This document shows, one piece after another, positions 34,765 to 44,054 of a stretch of DNA of 64,000 nucleotides. How positions within the stretch are numbered: the first letter of the stretch is position 1; the number at the start of each line of letters is the position of its first letter. A model generated the notes under the pieces. The model was given only the letters and a program-made list of their open reading frames with translations, searched no databases and was not told where the DNA came from. The translations under genes and the position numbers were made by a program. The stretch is from an uncultured Candidatus Melainabacteria bacterium. Lineage in GTDB: Bacteria; Cyanobacteriota; Vampirovibrionia; Gastranaerophilales; Gastranaerophilaceae. Location of the stretch: assembly GCA_934717855.1 (NCBI GenBank), contig CAKUZI010000003.1, positions 135,558-199,557 on the forward strand. Reading direction: 5' to 3'.

Positions 34765-36396
34765 ATGAGCAACTTACAATTTCAAAACGATTTAGACCGA
34801 TTGACAGAAGTTTTACCCGAAAAGGTAAAGAGGCACATCTCTTATGAAAAAATGGAAGATGTAATCGAAATTGTCTTGGATATCGGTAGAACCCCAGAAA
34901 TCCGTCACGCAGGCGGTAAGATTGATTATCTTGGAGAAGAGTTTGTGACAGATGAAGATATAAATTATATTACAAGCCGAATTCAAGAGTTTACATCTGA
35001 TAATAGGTCAGGCATTCCGGGAACTCTTCACCGTATTAGTGCGATTAGGAACAGGCAAGGCAAAGTCATTGGTTTGACTTGTCGTATCGGTCGTGTTGTA
35101 ACAGGTACGATTGCTTGCATAAAAGATATTTGTATGATGAACAAAAGTATTTTGTTCTTAGGGCGTCCGGGGGTTGGCAAAACTACAAAATTGAGAGAAA
35201 TTTCTCGACTTGTTGCTGACGAACTTGGAAAGCGCGTTGTAATTGTTGATACGTCAAATGAAATTGCCGGTGATGGAGATACTCCGCATCCTGCAATAGG
35301 TCATGCGCGACGTATGCAAGTTACACAACCGGAATTTCAAAAGGATATTATGATTGAGGCGGTTGAAAATCACACTCCTGAAGTTATCGTTGTCGATGAA
35401 ATTGGTACAGAGGCAGAAGCTCAAGCCGCACGTACTATTGCAGAACGTGGAGTTATGTTGATTGCAACCGCTCACGGTAATAGTTTAGAAAACCTTATCA
35501 AAAACCCGACGTTATCGGATTTGGTTGGTGGAATTCAATCCGTTACTTTGGGTGATGATGAAGCTAAACGAAGAGCTTCCCAAAAAACTGTTTTAGAACG
35601 TGAAAAACAGCCGACTTTTGATGTAGTTATTGAAATCTTAGACAGGAATACACTTGCGGTATACAAAGATACGGCAGAAGCAGTTGATTATATCTTAAGG
35701 GGTTGGCCAATCAGACCGGAAATCAGAAAAGTTGATAAGTCCTATGAGGGCGAAATTCCTCAACAAAATCCCCCAAAAACTGAACCGACAATTACGGATA
35801 TTCCAAAAGAAATCAACAAATTAGAACAGAAAATTCAACCTGAACATAATACGGATAGCTTGAAATTTTCATTCTCAAGGCAAAAATATGTTGAAGAAGT
35901 AAAAGGATTTAAGAAAATTTATCTTTATGCGGTTTCAAGAACGATTGTGGAAAAGGTAATCGAACGCTTGAACTTGAATGCAGAAATTACTCGAAACCTC
36001 GATGAGGCGGATATTGTTATTGCTCATAAAAACTTTATTAAAGGTGGAGCAAAAGTTTTAAGTACGGCTAATGATTACAGGTTACAGATTTTTTATGTGA
36101 AAACAAATTCAATGGCTCAAATTCAAAAAGTTTTGAAAGAGGCGTTGCAGATTACAGAAGCGTCAGAAACTCTTTGCGGGTATTATGACGATGCCGAAAG
36201 AGCATTGGATGAGGCGAAAGCTGCAATAAACAAAATTTTAGCCGGAACAGAATATGTTGAGCTTCAACCTCAAAATCAACATATTAGAAAACTTCAACAC
36301 GAACTTGTTGAGCAACATAATATGACAAGTAAATCGATTGGCGAGGGGAACAATCGCCACTTGAAAATTGTTGGTGGTAAAGATTATCACGGTTAA
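34765..36396 (+). CDS. Ycf45-type AAA ATPase with R3H domain
   Basis: The 543-residue cytoplasmic protein matches the Ycf45/SpoIIIAA-like family of ring ATPases, a hallmark of Cyanobacteria and plastids. Walker A GRPGVGKT is at 133-140, with the Walker B-like VIVVDEIGTEAE and the sensor-like IATAHGN. The C-terminal R3H module (HIRKLQHELVEQHNM, then IGEGNNRHLKIV) would bind single-stranded nucleic acid. A longer frame starts at 34696, but the ATG at 34765 has a better site and matches the family length. It stands alone between two spacers and ends in a good terminator. Confidence 0.9.
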   Translation: MSNLQFQNDLDRLTEVLPEKVKRHISYEKMEDVIEIVLDIGRTPEIRHAGGKIDYLGEEFVTDEDINYITSRIQEFTSDNRSGIPGTLHRISAIRNRQGKVIGLTCRIGRVVTGTIACIKDICMMNKSILFLGRPGVGKTTKLREISRLVADELGKRVVIVDTSNEIAGDGDTPHPAIGHARRMQVTQPEFQKDIMIEAVENHTPEVIVVDEIGTEAEAQAARTIAERGVMLIATAHGNSLENLIKNPTLSDLVGGIQSVTLGDDEAKRRASQKTVLEREKQPTFDVVIEILDRNTLAVYKDTAEAVDYILRGWPIRPEIRKVDKSYEGEIPQQNPPKTEPTITDIPKEINKLEQKIQPEHNTDSLKFSFSRQKYVEEVKGFKKIYLYAVSRTIVEKVIERLNLNAEITRNLDEADIVIAHKNFIKGGAKVLSTANDYRLQIFYVKTNSMAQIQKVLKEALQITEASETLCGYYDDAERALDEAKAAINKILAGTEYVELQPQNQHIRKLQHELVEQHNMTSKSIGEGNNRHLKIVGGKDYHG

Positions 36397-36427
36397 AGTT
36401 TTGAATATAAATTGTTTTATATAAATT

Positions 36428-36464
36428 CTCCCCCTCCAAGTATTGGGTGGGGGAGCAGTTTTTA
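36428..36464 (+). terminator. Terminator after the ycf45-like gene
   Basis: ctccccctcc pairs with gggtgggggag (one mismatch, loop aagtatt), followed by cagttttta. Confidence 0.85.
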
Positions 36465-36581
36465 CTTTTATTTTGAATGAAAAGTGCGTATTTTAATGTT
36501 GAATAAAAGCGCCACTTACAGAATTTATCAAATTTCTTTGATTATCTGTAAATAGCGCTAATATTAATATTTGCCTCAGTG

Positions 36582-36719
36582 GACGGGTGAAGCTTCAAGC
36601 TTCTTACGAAGTCGTTAGCTTTTAAAACCCTACCAATACCTAAAGGATGGATGGAACGGCTACATCCCATTTTAAAACCCCACCAACCCCTAAAGGGCGG
36701 GTGAAGCTTCAAGCTTCTA
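36582..36719. repeat. Two interleaved direct repeats by the ppdK end
   Basis: ggacgggtgaagcttcaagc (36582) recurs with one change as gggcgggtgaagcttcaagc (36696), each continuing ttct. A second pair, ttttaaaaccctaccaatac (36621) and ttttaaaaccccaccaaccc (36671), is offset inside it. The second copy ends in the last bases of ppdK. The 320-base spacer between 36397 and 36716 holds only this, the terminator and AT-rich sequence. Confidence 0.75.
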
Positions 36720-39395
36720 TTTGCAACCTAGTGGTAATGAGATGTCTTTAGACTGTTTGAACTCGATTACTGCCTGAGCGGCTGCAAGACGAGCCTGCGG
36801 AACTCTGAACGGTGAACAAGAAACGTAGTTCAATCCTATTCTGTGGCAGAATTTAACTGAAGCCGGATCTCCACCGTGTTCTCCACAAATACCGCGTTTT
36901 AGGTGAGGGCGAACTTTTAGAGCTTTTTCAAGTGCAATTTTCATTAATTGTCCAACACCCTCTTGGTCAAGTGTAGAGAATGGGTTTGCAGGAAGAATTT
37001 TTTGTTCTACATAGTTTTGTAGGAACTTGCCTTCTGCATCGTCTCTAGAGAAGCCAAATGTCATTTGAGTTAAATCATTTGTGCCGAATGAGAAAAATTC
37101 TGCGTATTCTGCAATTTGGTCTGCAGTTAATGCTGCACGAGGAATTTCAATCATTGTACCGAACATATAATCAACTCTAACGCCTTTTTCATCCATAACT
37201 TCGTTTGCGACACGTTCAAGAACATCTTTTACTGTTTTAAGTTCATTTACGTGACCTACAAGCGGAATCATGATTTCAGGTTTAACGTCTAAGCCCTCTT
37301 TTTTCAAGTCGCAAGCTGCATAGAAAATTGCACGAACTTGCATTTCATTGATTTCCGGATAAGTCAAACCAAGACGACAACCTCTCAAGCCCATCATTGG
37401 GTTAGATTCAGACATTGCTTCTACGATATTTAGAAGTTTTTCGTCTTCTTCATAATTTTCACCTTTTGCTTTTTTAGTAGCAACTTTTGCGATTAATTCT
37501 TCTTTATCAGGCAAAAATTCGTGAAGAGGTGGATCAAGAAGTCTGATTGTCATAGATTTTTCGCCTAATGCTTTAAACATTGCGTAAAAATCGCTGTATT
37601 GCATAGGTAACAAGTGCTCAAGAGCTTCCTTACGAGCTTCCGGAGTGCCTGCAATAATCATTTTTTGTACCCAAGGAAGTCTTTCTGGATCCATAAACAT
37701 GTGTTCTGTTCTACAAAGTCCAACACCTTCTGCGCCAAGTTCAAGAGCTTTTTTTACATCAGCCGGTGTATCCGCGTTTGCACGAACTCCTAACAATTTA
37801 ATGGCGTCAACCCATTCGAACAATTTTTTGAAATTATCATCCATTGTAGGTGGTACAAGATGAATTGCGCCATCCATAACTTCACCTGTTCCGCCATCAA
37901 GCGAAATAACGTCGTTTTTGTGGTAAACAGTTCCGTCTCCGGCTTTTAATGTTTCATTTTTAAGGTCAATTGAAAGGTCTTCACAACCGGCAACACAAGG
38001 TTTACCCATACCTTTTGCAACAACAGCTGCGTGAGATGTCATTCCGCCACGAAGTGTCAAAACACCTTGAGATTCAATCATACCGTGAATATCATCAGGG
38101 CAAGTTTCAATTCTTACTAAAATCACTTTTTCGCCAGCTTTACCACGTTCTGCTGCTTCTTCAGTATCGAAAACAATTTTTCCAACTGCAGCTCCAGGGG
38201 AAGCTGCAAGACCTTGTGCAATTTTATGAGCATCTTTTTTAGCTTTCGGATCAAAGTCAGGAAGTAGCACTTGATAAAGTTGATTTGCGTCAACAAGTTC
38301 TACAGCTCTTTCCTTGTCAATAATGCCTTCTTCACACATTTCAACTGCAATTCTAACTGATGCTTTTGCAGTTCTTTTTCCGTTACGAGTTTGTAAAATC
38401 CACAATTTGCCTCTTTCGATTGTGAATTCCATATCTTGAACATCTTTGTAGCCTTTTTCAAGTTTTTTTGCGATGTCTACGTATTGTTTGTAAAGTTCAG
38501 GCATTTCTTGTTCAAGTTCTGCAATAGGTTTTGGAGTTCTGATACCTGCAACAACGTCTTCACCTTGTGCATTTGTAAGATATTCTCCATAGAATTTGTT
38601 TTCACCTGTTGACGGATTTCTTGTGAAAGAAACACCAGTAGCACAATCGTCGCCCATATTTCCAAATACCATTGTTTGAACGTTTACGGCAGTTCCATAA
38701 TTATGGTCAATTTTGTAGTGTTCTCTGTATGCAACCGCACGTGGAATATTCCAAGAACGGAATACAGCTTCAATTGATTCTTCTAATTGAACAAATGGGT
38801 CTTGTGGAAATTCTTTGCCCGTTTCTTTTTTAATTAATTCTTTATAAGGTTCAATTAAAGATTTCCAGTCATCTGCTGTTAGGTCTGTATCTGACTTGTA
38901 GCCTTTTTCTTCTTTGATTTTGTCAAGATAATCTTCAAATTTTTGTCTATCAATTTCCCAAGCTACCGACCCAAACATTGTTAAAAATCTTCTGTAGGAG
39001 TCATAGCAAAATCTTGGGTTTTTAGTTAAATTAATCATTCCCTCAACTGTTTGATCATTTAAACCTAAGTTAAGGATTGTTTCCATCATACCTGGCATGG
39101 AAAGTCTTGCACCGGAGCGAACAGAAACTAAAAGCGGATTTTCAGCATCGCCAAATTTTTTCCCTGCTTGTTTTTCAACTGTATGAAGAGCTTCTCTAAC
39201 TTCATCCATAAGTCCAGCCGGCATTTTATTCCCGTGGTTGATGTAATCCATACATGTTTCAGTTGTAATTGTAAGCCCGGGAGGAACAGGTAGTCCCAAA
39301 TTTGTCATTTCAGCAAGGTTTGCACCTTTACCCCCCAAAAGGTTGCGCATATTTGCATTCCCTTCTTTGAATAACCATACACGTTTTGCGCTCAT
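36717..39395 (-). CDS. ppdK: Pyruvate, phosphate dikinase
   Basis: This enzyme reversibly interconverts pyruvate, ATP and phosphate with PEP, AMP and pyrophosphate. In anaerobes it often serves as the glycolytic step that makes ATP with PPi. The 892-residue protein has the N-terminal ATP-grasp domain (WLFKEGNANMRNLLGGKGAN), the central phosphohistidine domain with the His in LRGGMTSHAAVVAKGMGKPC, and the C-terminal PEP barrel with ICGEHGGDPASVKF. Length matches the family (about 870-950). It has an AGGAGAC site. The nearby kor operon would supply or consume acetyl-CoA/2-oxoacid intermediates. Confidence 0.97.
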   Translation of the reverse strand: MSAKRVWLFKEGNANMRNLLGGKGANLAEMTNLGLPVPPGLTITTETCMDYINHGNKMPAGLMDEVREALHTVEKQAGKKFGDAENPLLVSVRSGARLSMPGMMETILNLGLNDQTVEGMINLTKNPRFCYDSYRRFLTMFGSVAWEIDRQKFEDYLDKIKEEKGYKSDTDLTADDWKSLIEPYKELIKKETGKEFPQDPFVQLEESIEAVFRSWNIPRAVAYREHYKIDHNYGTAVNVQTMVFGNMGDDCATGVSFTRNPSTGENKFYGEYLTNAQGEDVVAGIRTPKPIAELEQEMPELYKQYVDIAKKLEKGYKDVQDMEFTIERGKLWILQTRNGKRTAKASVRIAVEMCEEGIIDKERAVELVDANQLYQVLLPDFDPKAKKDAHKIAQGLAASPGAAVGKIVFDTEEAAERGKAGEKVILVRIETCPDDIHGMIESQGVLTLRGGMTSHAAVVAKGMGKPCVAGCEDLSIDLKNETLKAGDGTVYHKNDVISLDGGTGEVMDGAIHLVPPTMDDNFKKLFEWVDAIKLLGVRANADTPADVKKALELGAEGVGLCRTEHMFMDPERLPWVQKMIIAGTPEARKEALEHLLPMQYSDFYAMFKALGEKSMTIRLLDPPLHEFLPDKEELIAKVATKKAKGENYEEDEKLLNIVEAMSESNPMMGLRGCRLGLTYPEINEMQVRAIFYAACDLKKEGLDVKPEIMIPLVGHVNELKTVKDVLERVANEVMDEKGVRVDYMFGTMIEIPRAALTADQIAEYAEFFSFGTNDLTQMTFGFSRDDAEGKFLQNYVEQKILPANPFSTLDQEGVGQLMKIALEKALKVRPHLKRGICGEHGGDPASVKFCHRIGLNYVSCSPFRVPQARLAAAQAVIEFKQSKDISLPLGCK

Positions 39396-39633
39396 GTTAT
39401 GTCTCCTTTCATATTCATATAATAAACACCTTTAATGCAATTACTATAGCACAAAATTAAAAAATTGTATTAAAATAATTGAAAAATTTATATCAAATGT
39501 TAGTAAAAAATCGAGTCAACTAAATTATAGATGTCTGGAGATTTTGAGTAAAGATCCAAAGTTGTTTCAACAAAATTCTATTGCGGTGTTGACCTGAGAC
39601 AAAATTTATAATATTTTGTTAAAATAATTACTT

Positions 39634-39852
39634 TTATAATTGAAAATTTAGTAAATCAGTTATTTTAATACCTAAGGCATCTGCTATTCTTGTTAATGTG
39701 GATAGTTTTGGATCTATTGTTCCACATTCAATTCTACTTACAGTTCTTGTTGTCAGTCCTGTTTTTAGGGCAAGTTCAAGTTGAGAAATTTTTTGTTTTC
39801 CTCTTTCAAATTTAATTTTATAACCGAGTCTTAGAAAATCTTCCTTTTGCAT
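39634..39852 (-). CDS. Xre-family helix-turn-helix regulator
   Basis: The 72-residue protein is almost entirely one Cro/C1-type HTH domain: QLELALKTGLTTRTVSRIEC forms the recognition pair, followed by DPKLSTLTRIADALG. It would bind DNA as a dimer. It has no sensor domain. It is oriented away from the adjacent prepilin gene, which starts 92 bases from its own start, so it might regulate that gene; that is inference. No toxin partner was found, so an antitoxin role is not supported. Confidence 0.85.
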   Translation of the reverse strand: MQKEDFLRLGYKIKFERGKQKISQLELALKTGLTTRTVSRIECGTIDPKLSTLTRIADALGIKITDLLNFQL

Positions 39853-39943
39853 TCATTTATCTTATATTATTGACAATAATTTTTCGATATACTAGACTAT
39901 ATTTAATAGACACGAAGTATATTAAAAGGTAGAAAAGTTATTA

Positions 39944-40714
39944 GTGAAAATTAATATTAATAATTCAAAAATTATAAAACGAAATTTTGCTTTTACACTA
40001 GCAGAAGTCCTGATCACTTTGGGGATAATTGGTGTTATAGCTGCAATGACCTTGCCGGTATTAATTCAAAATTATCAAAAACAGGCAACTGCTACTAGTT
40101 TAAAAAAGGCTTATAGCGAACTTAATCAGGTACTTCAACGTTCAATGGTTGATAATGGAGATATTAAAACTTGGAATAATAGTTTCGAGTTTGGTGTTGA
40201 CAACTGGGCTAAAACATACATTGAACCTTACATTAAAGTTGAAAAAAGTGGTTCTTGTACAAATCAAAATGGACCAAGGTGTCTAGGTATCTCATATATG
40301 GGAAATTTGGGTTCAAAACCAACTTGGGGTAATAATCGAGCTCATTACATGATTGTTAAAAGCGGAGGTTCACGAGCTTGGGCTTTTTATAGGTATTATC
40401 CGTATAAAGAAATTCGAGTATATGTTTATCTACAAAATCCTAAAAAATATTCTCAAGCTGCAATTCGTGGAAAAGATGTATTTACTTTTGTTCTTTACCC
40501 AGATAAAGATACAACATTTAATCCTTTTGGAATGCAAGGAACAATCCCTTTTCAAGGAGGAACTATTACACGAGACATATTACTTCATGGACCAATCAGA
40601 ACAGGAGGTTGTTATAAAGAATCAGGCGGACCTGACTACTACGGTCCGGGTGATAGCTGTGGTGCTGTTATTATGATGGATGACTGGAAAATCAATAAGG
40701 ATTATCCTTGGTAA
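39944..40714 (+). CDS. Prepilin-like protein
   Basis: The 256-residue protein starts at GTG with an AAAAGGTAG site. The leader of about 18 residues precedes A/FTLAEVLITLGI, with Glu5 in FTLAE, and the hydrophobic helix continues to LPVLIQNYQKQ. The globular part has Cys in pairs (SCTNQNGPRC and GGCYKESGGPDYYGPGDSC), which may form disulfides made by the VKOR-DsbA system. It is a lone gene between an Xre regulator and a small coiled-coil gene. Compared with the other two prepilins in the window it shares the N-terminal 45 residues but diverges beyond. Confidence 0.82.
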   Translation: MKININNSKIIKRNFAFTLAEVLITLGIIGVIAAMTLPVLIQNYQKQATATSLKKAYSELNQVLQRSMVDNGDIKTWNNSFEFGVDNWAKTYIEPYIKVEKSGSCTNQNGPRCLGISYMGNLGSKPTWGNNRAHYMIVKSGGSRAWAFYRYYPYKEIRVYVYLQNPKKYSQAAIRGKDVFTFVLYPDKDTTFNPFGMQGTIPFQGGTITRDILLHGPIRTGGCYKESGGPDYYGPGDSCGAVIMMDDWKINKDYPW

Positions 40715-40814
40715 AGCGTATAGCAATTAATCTTTTGACAAGATAATAAGAAAACTGTAGTTGACAAAGTACTGAGAATTTTTGAATCAAGTAGCATCCA
40801 TGATACTGAGTATT

Positions 40815-41045
40815 CTATTGCTTAAAATAATCGCAAATCAATGTTTTCTTACGAGGAACAAGGTTGATTATTCTTTGCATAAATGTATTTTTTTGCGAAT
40901 TTTCTAGTTCTTTTTTTAGGATAGCTTTTTCTAAAACGACTTTGTTGTACAAATCTGAACATACTGAACTTTTGTCAACATGCTCTTTTAATTTCGCTAA
41001 TTGAATTTCTTTTTCTTTAATAGATTGAATTAGTTCTTTTTTCAC
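40815..41045 (-). CDS. Small coiled-coil protein
   Basis: The 76-residue protein is Lys/Glu-rich and helical over residues 1-50 with heptad leucines and isoleucines (SIKEKEIQLAKLKEHVDK, then KVVLEKAILKKELENSQ). The tail has a single Cys and basic residues. No signal or membrane segment is seen. A weak ribosome site and a 76-base gap from korC leave some doubt that it is translated. Confidence 0.45.
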   Translation of the reverse strand: MKKELIQSIKEKEIQLAKLKEHVDKSSVCSDLYNKVVLEKAILKKELENSQKNTFMQRIINLVPRKKTLICDYFKQ

Positions 41046-41121
41046 GTTGTAAAGACCTCTCGAACTGTACTCTAATAGAATAAAACTAATTCAAAAATTT
41101 TAAATCGACTTTTTAGTTGAT

Positions 41122-41676
41122 TTAAGCTTTTGTTGTTAATAAATCATACTCATAACCGATTTTTAAAGCTTCAATATTTAGAGGTAACAAATTCTTTCTA
41201 TGTGGCGGAATTACGTTATCCAAAGCTTTATTCAATGTGTCCAAAGATGTTAATTTGCTGACTTTTGCAACAATTCCTAGTGCCAAAATGTTTGCCATTC
41301 TAACATTGCCAACCTTTTCATCTGCAAGTTTTGTAATTGGCACAAATACATAATTTATGTCTGCTCTTGGTTTTTCTTCTTTTACAAGAGTTAAGTTTGC
41401 AATCATCCAACCGCCTTTTTTGATTTTTGGTAAAAATCTGTCAAAAGATGCTTGATTCAAAGCAACGATAAAATCTGCATCAGGTTTGTTTACCTCGCTT
41501 ACGTCCTCATCACTTGTTACGATTTCGCAGTTAACAGTACCACCACGCATTTCTGCTCCATATGATGGATACCAAGTTACGTTTTTATTATCAATCATAA
41601 ACGCATTTGCAAGAACTTCTCCTGCTAAAAGTACGCCTTGTCCGCCAAATCCTGCTATTATAAAATTATGTTCCAT
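41122..41676 (-). CDS. korC: 2-oxoacid:ferredoxin oxidoreductase, gamma subunit
   Basis: The 184-residue protein is the gamma subunit of a heterotetrameric 2-oxoacid:ferredoxin oxidoreductase. It shows IAGFGGQGVLLAGEVLA near the N-terminus and YPSYGAEMRGGTVNCEIV, the standard signatures. The holoenzyme decarboxylates 2-oxoglutarate or another 2-oxoacid to acyl-CoA and reduces ferredoxin, which can feed the hydrogenase. It is the last gene of the kor set, separated from korB by a palindromic repeat. Substrate choice cannot be read with confidence. Confidence 0.9.
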   Translation of the reverse strand: MEHNFIIAGFGGQGVLLAGEVLANAFMIDNKNVTWYPSYGAEMRGGTVNCEIVTSDEDVSEVNKPDADFIVALNQASFDRFLPKIKKGGWMIANLTLVKEEKPRADINYVFVPITKLADEKVGNVRMANILALGIVAKVSKLTSLDTLNKALDNVIPPHRKNLLPLNIEALKIGYEYDLLTTKA

Positions 41677-41693
41677 TGTTATTTCCTTTTTAC

Positions 41694-41810
41694 TTAAGTG
41701 AGTGGTGAGTAGTGAATCGTGAATAGTTCTTATCGTTCACTTCGTTCAAAAATATTTTGCTTATAGTCCCTAAATGGTCTATTCACCACTCACCATTCAC
41801 TACTCACTTA
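41694..41810. repeat. GTGAGTAGTGA-family palindrome inside the kor operon
   Basis: Left arm gtgagtggtgagtagtgaat and right arm attcaccactcaccattcac followed by tactcactta are largely complementary. The middle differs from the other copies but keeps a gttcacttcgttca word. It separates korB and korC on the minus strand and touches the korB stop. Confidence 0.85.
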
Positions 41811-42563
41811 TTTTTCAGTTACGGTTACATCCTTATACACACCCGGTTTAAATACCGGCATCATTTCTGTACGAATTCTTTCGTGAGCTTTTCCCGGTGA
41901 CATTTTCCAGTTTGTCGGACAGCTTGAAAGAATTTCAACAAAACCGAAGCCCAAGCCTTTTAGTTGTACTTCAAAAGCTTTTTTTATTGCTTGCTTTGCT
42001 TTTCTAATATTTGCAACTGTGTCAAGTGATACTCTCGCTGAAAAAGCTGTTCCGTCGCATAATGCAATATGTTCTGCAATTTTTATCGGATAGCCGTAAT
42101 ATTCAACATTTCTGCCGGTTGGAGAAGTTGTTGTTTTTTGACCCAAAAGAGTTGTTGGTCCAAGTTGTCCGCCAGTCATGCCGTATGTTGTGTTGTTTAA
42201 ACAAAAAGCAGTAATGTTTTCACCTCTCAATGCTGCGTGCATGCTTTCTGCCAAACCGATTGAAGCAAAATCGCCATCGCCTTGGTATGTGAAAACAACT
42301 TTGTCGGGTCTTGCTCTTTTTATACCTGTAGCTTCTGCGATTGCTCTCCCGTGAGGAGCTTCAAGAGAATCAACATTAATAAAATCATAAACTGTAACCG
42401 AGCAACCGATAGAAGCTGCCAAAATAGTGTTGTCTCTGACGCCTAATTCGTCAAGAACTTCTGCAACCAGTCTTACTGCAACGCCATGGTCACATCCGGG
42501 GCAGAATGAATATTTTACATCGCCTTTTAGCGAATCCGGTAATTTAAAAACTTGTGTTGCCAT
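41808..42563 (-). CDS. korB: 2-oxoacid:ferredoxin oxidoreductase, beta subunit
   Basis: The 251-residue protein is the thiamine-diphosphate-binding beta subunit. It has YSFCPGCDHGVAVRLV near the start, GCSVTVYDF, and the TPP/Mg motif region TYQGDGDFASIGLAE followed by NNTTYGMTGGQ. It starts immediately after korA, sharing the last base of that stop (43-base scale spacing not needed), so the two are coupled. The short 4-cysteine/TPP layout is that of the KorAB type, where ferredoxin clusters sit in a separate small subunit (korD here). Confidence 0.92.
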   Translation of the reverse strand: MATQVFKLPDSLKGDVKYSFCPGCDHGVAVRLVAEVLDELGVRDNTILAASIGCSVTVYDFINVDSLEAPHGRAIAEATGIKRARPDKVVFTYQGDGDFASIGLAESMHAALRGENITAFCLNNTTYGMTGGQLGPTTLLGQKTTTSPTGRNVEYYGYPIKIAEHIALCDGTAFSARVSLDTVANIRKAKQAIKKAFEVQLKGLGFGFVEILSSCPTNWKMSPGKAHERIRTEMMPVFKPGVYKDVTVTEK

Positions 42564-43630
42564 TATATTAATTCCTCGATTCTTTTTACAATTTCGTCTG
42601 CTGATGGAGGAGCTCCAACCCCTTTGTTTACAAGGTCAACAGGACATACTCCGTTTACAGCAAGTCTAACATCGTTAACCATTTGTCCCATATTAACTTC
42701 AACGGTAACAAATCTTTTAACCTTTTTAGAAAGTTCTGCAAGTCTTTTTGATGGGAATGGGAACAAAGTAATAGGTCTTAAGACACCTGCTTTAATTCCT
42801 TTTTCTCTTAATTTTTTCATTGCAGTTTTTACGTTTCTTGAAGTGCTTCCGAAAGAAACAAGAACGATGTCTGCATCTTCCGTATTAATTTCTTCCCATT
42901 GAGTTTCATTTTCTTCAATAGTTTTGTATTTTTTGTAAAGTCTATTCAAGAATTCGCATTGCTTGTCGGCGAGCGGTGCATAAGAACGGATAATTCTTCC
43001 ATCTCTACCTTTTGCTCCGGACAATGCCCATTCTGAAGTATCAACTTCCGGATATGGATAGTCATAATATTCGACAGGTTCCATCATTTGACCTAACAAA
43101 CCGTCAGCCAATAAAACAGTCGGGTTTCTATATTTTTGAGCTAGATAGAAAGCTTTATAAGTCAAATCTACACATTCTTGAACAGTTGACGGAGCAAGAA
43201 CGATAAGTTTATAATCCCCGTTTCCGCCACCTTTTGTTGCTTGGAAGTAATCCCCTTGAGATGGATAAATGTTTCCTAATCCAGGGCCTCCACGCATAAC
43301 ACTGACCAACACAACCGGCAATTCATCTGCTGTTGCGTAAGACAAACCTTCTTGCATTAGCGCTACTGCACAAGATGAAGAAGATGTCATTGCCTTAACA
43401 CCTGTTGATACAGCGCCAATAACCATATTGATAGCCGCAAGTTCGCTTTCTGCAGAAACATAAGCTCTTTTTAATTCCTGCATTTTACCACTCATAAATT
43501 CTCCGATTTCACTTTGCGGAGTAATCGGGTATCCGAAATAACATTGACAACCGGCTAATACGGCTGCATTTGCTATTGCGTAGTTTCCTTTTGTTAATAC
43601 TTTTTTATTTGTTAAACATTCTGTTGCCAT
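42563..43630 (-). CDS. korA: 2-oxoacid:ferredoxin oxidoreductase, alpha subunit
   Basis: The 355-residue protein is the alpha (pyrimidine-binding plus transketolase C-terminal) subunit. Signatures include GNYAIANAAVLAGCQCYFGY, PQSEIGEFM, the TSSSCAVALMQEGLSYA stretch and MRGGPGLGNIYPSQGDYF. It is co-transcribed with korD (41 bases upstream) and korB (adjacent). KorA-type enzymes link the TCA half-cycle to ferredoxin pools. The substrate could also be a branched-chain 2-oxoacid. Confidence 0.92.
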   Translation of the reverse strand: MATECLTNKKVLTKGNYAIANAAVLAGCQCYFGYPITPQSEIGEFMSGKMQELKRAYVSAESELAAINMVIGAVSTGVKAMTSSSSCAVALMQEGLSYATADELPVVLVSVMRGGPGLGNIYPSQGDYFQATKGGGNGDYKLIVLAPSTVQECVDLTYKAFYLAQKYRNPTVLLADGLLGQMMEPVEYYDYPYPEVDTSEWALSGAKGRDGRIIRSYAPLADKQCEFLNRLYKKYKTIEENETQWEEINTEDADIVLVSFGSTSRNVKTAMKKLREKGIKAGVLRPITLFPFPSKRLAELSKKVKRFVTVEVNMGQMVNDVRLAVNGVCPVDLVNKGVGAPPSADEIVKRIEELI

Positions 43631-43671
43631 ATATTTTAATCTTTCTGAGCAATTGCTCCGATTTAATTGTT

Positions 43672-43884
43672 TTAACCTTTATAAACTTCTGTGATTGCCA
43701 AATCAGGACATCTGATTGCGCACATTGCACAACCTAAACATTCATGGTTGGGATCATCAAATTCTACAACATGAACACCAAGTTTATTTGTGTCCTTGCT
43801 GATTTTAAGCAATTTTTTAGGGCATTCATTAATGCATAAATAACATGCTTTACATTTATCTTTGTTAATTACTATCCGGCTCAT
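43672..43884 (-). CDS. korD: Ferredoxin-like delta subunit of the 2-oxoacid oxidoreductase
   Basis: The 70-residue protein has two [4Fe-4S] motifs: CKACYLCINECP near residue 9 and CLGCAMCAIRCP near residue 49. It would carry electrons from the TPP site to free ferredoxin. It is the first gene of the kor operon, with an AGAGGTG site, and diverges from the giant coiled-coil gene 170 bases away. Naming as KorD follows its place next to korA and korB. Confidence 0.9.
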   Translation of the reverse strand: MSRIVINKDKCKACYLCINECPKKLLKISKDTNKLGVHVVEFDDPNHECLGCAMCAIRCPDLAITEVYKG

Positions 43885-44054
43885 TTACACCTCTTATTCT
43901 TTTGTCTAATCCATATTATAACACTGAAATTTTAAATGAGTTACTTTTATCTTTACAATTGTAATAATAAACGTTAAGAGTTTGCCAGATTTGGTATTCT
44001 TCTGTTAATATATATATGATAATAGTGGGATATTTTTTAAGAAAGTAGAAACAA

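Noticed and set aside
39634..39852. Xre protein as an antitoxin
   Set aside because: No neighbouring small toxin-like gene is present on either side.
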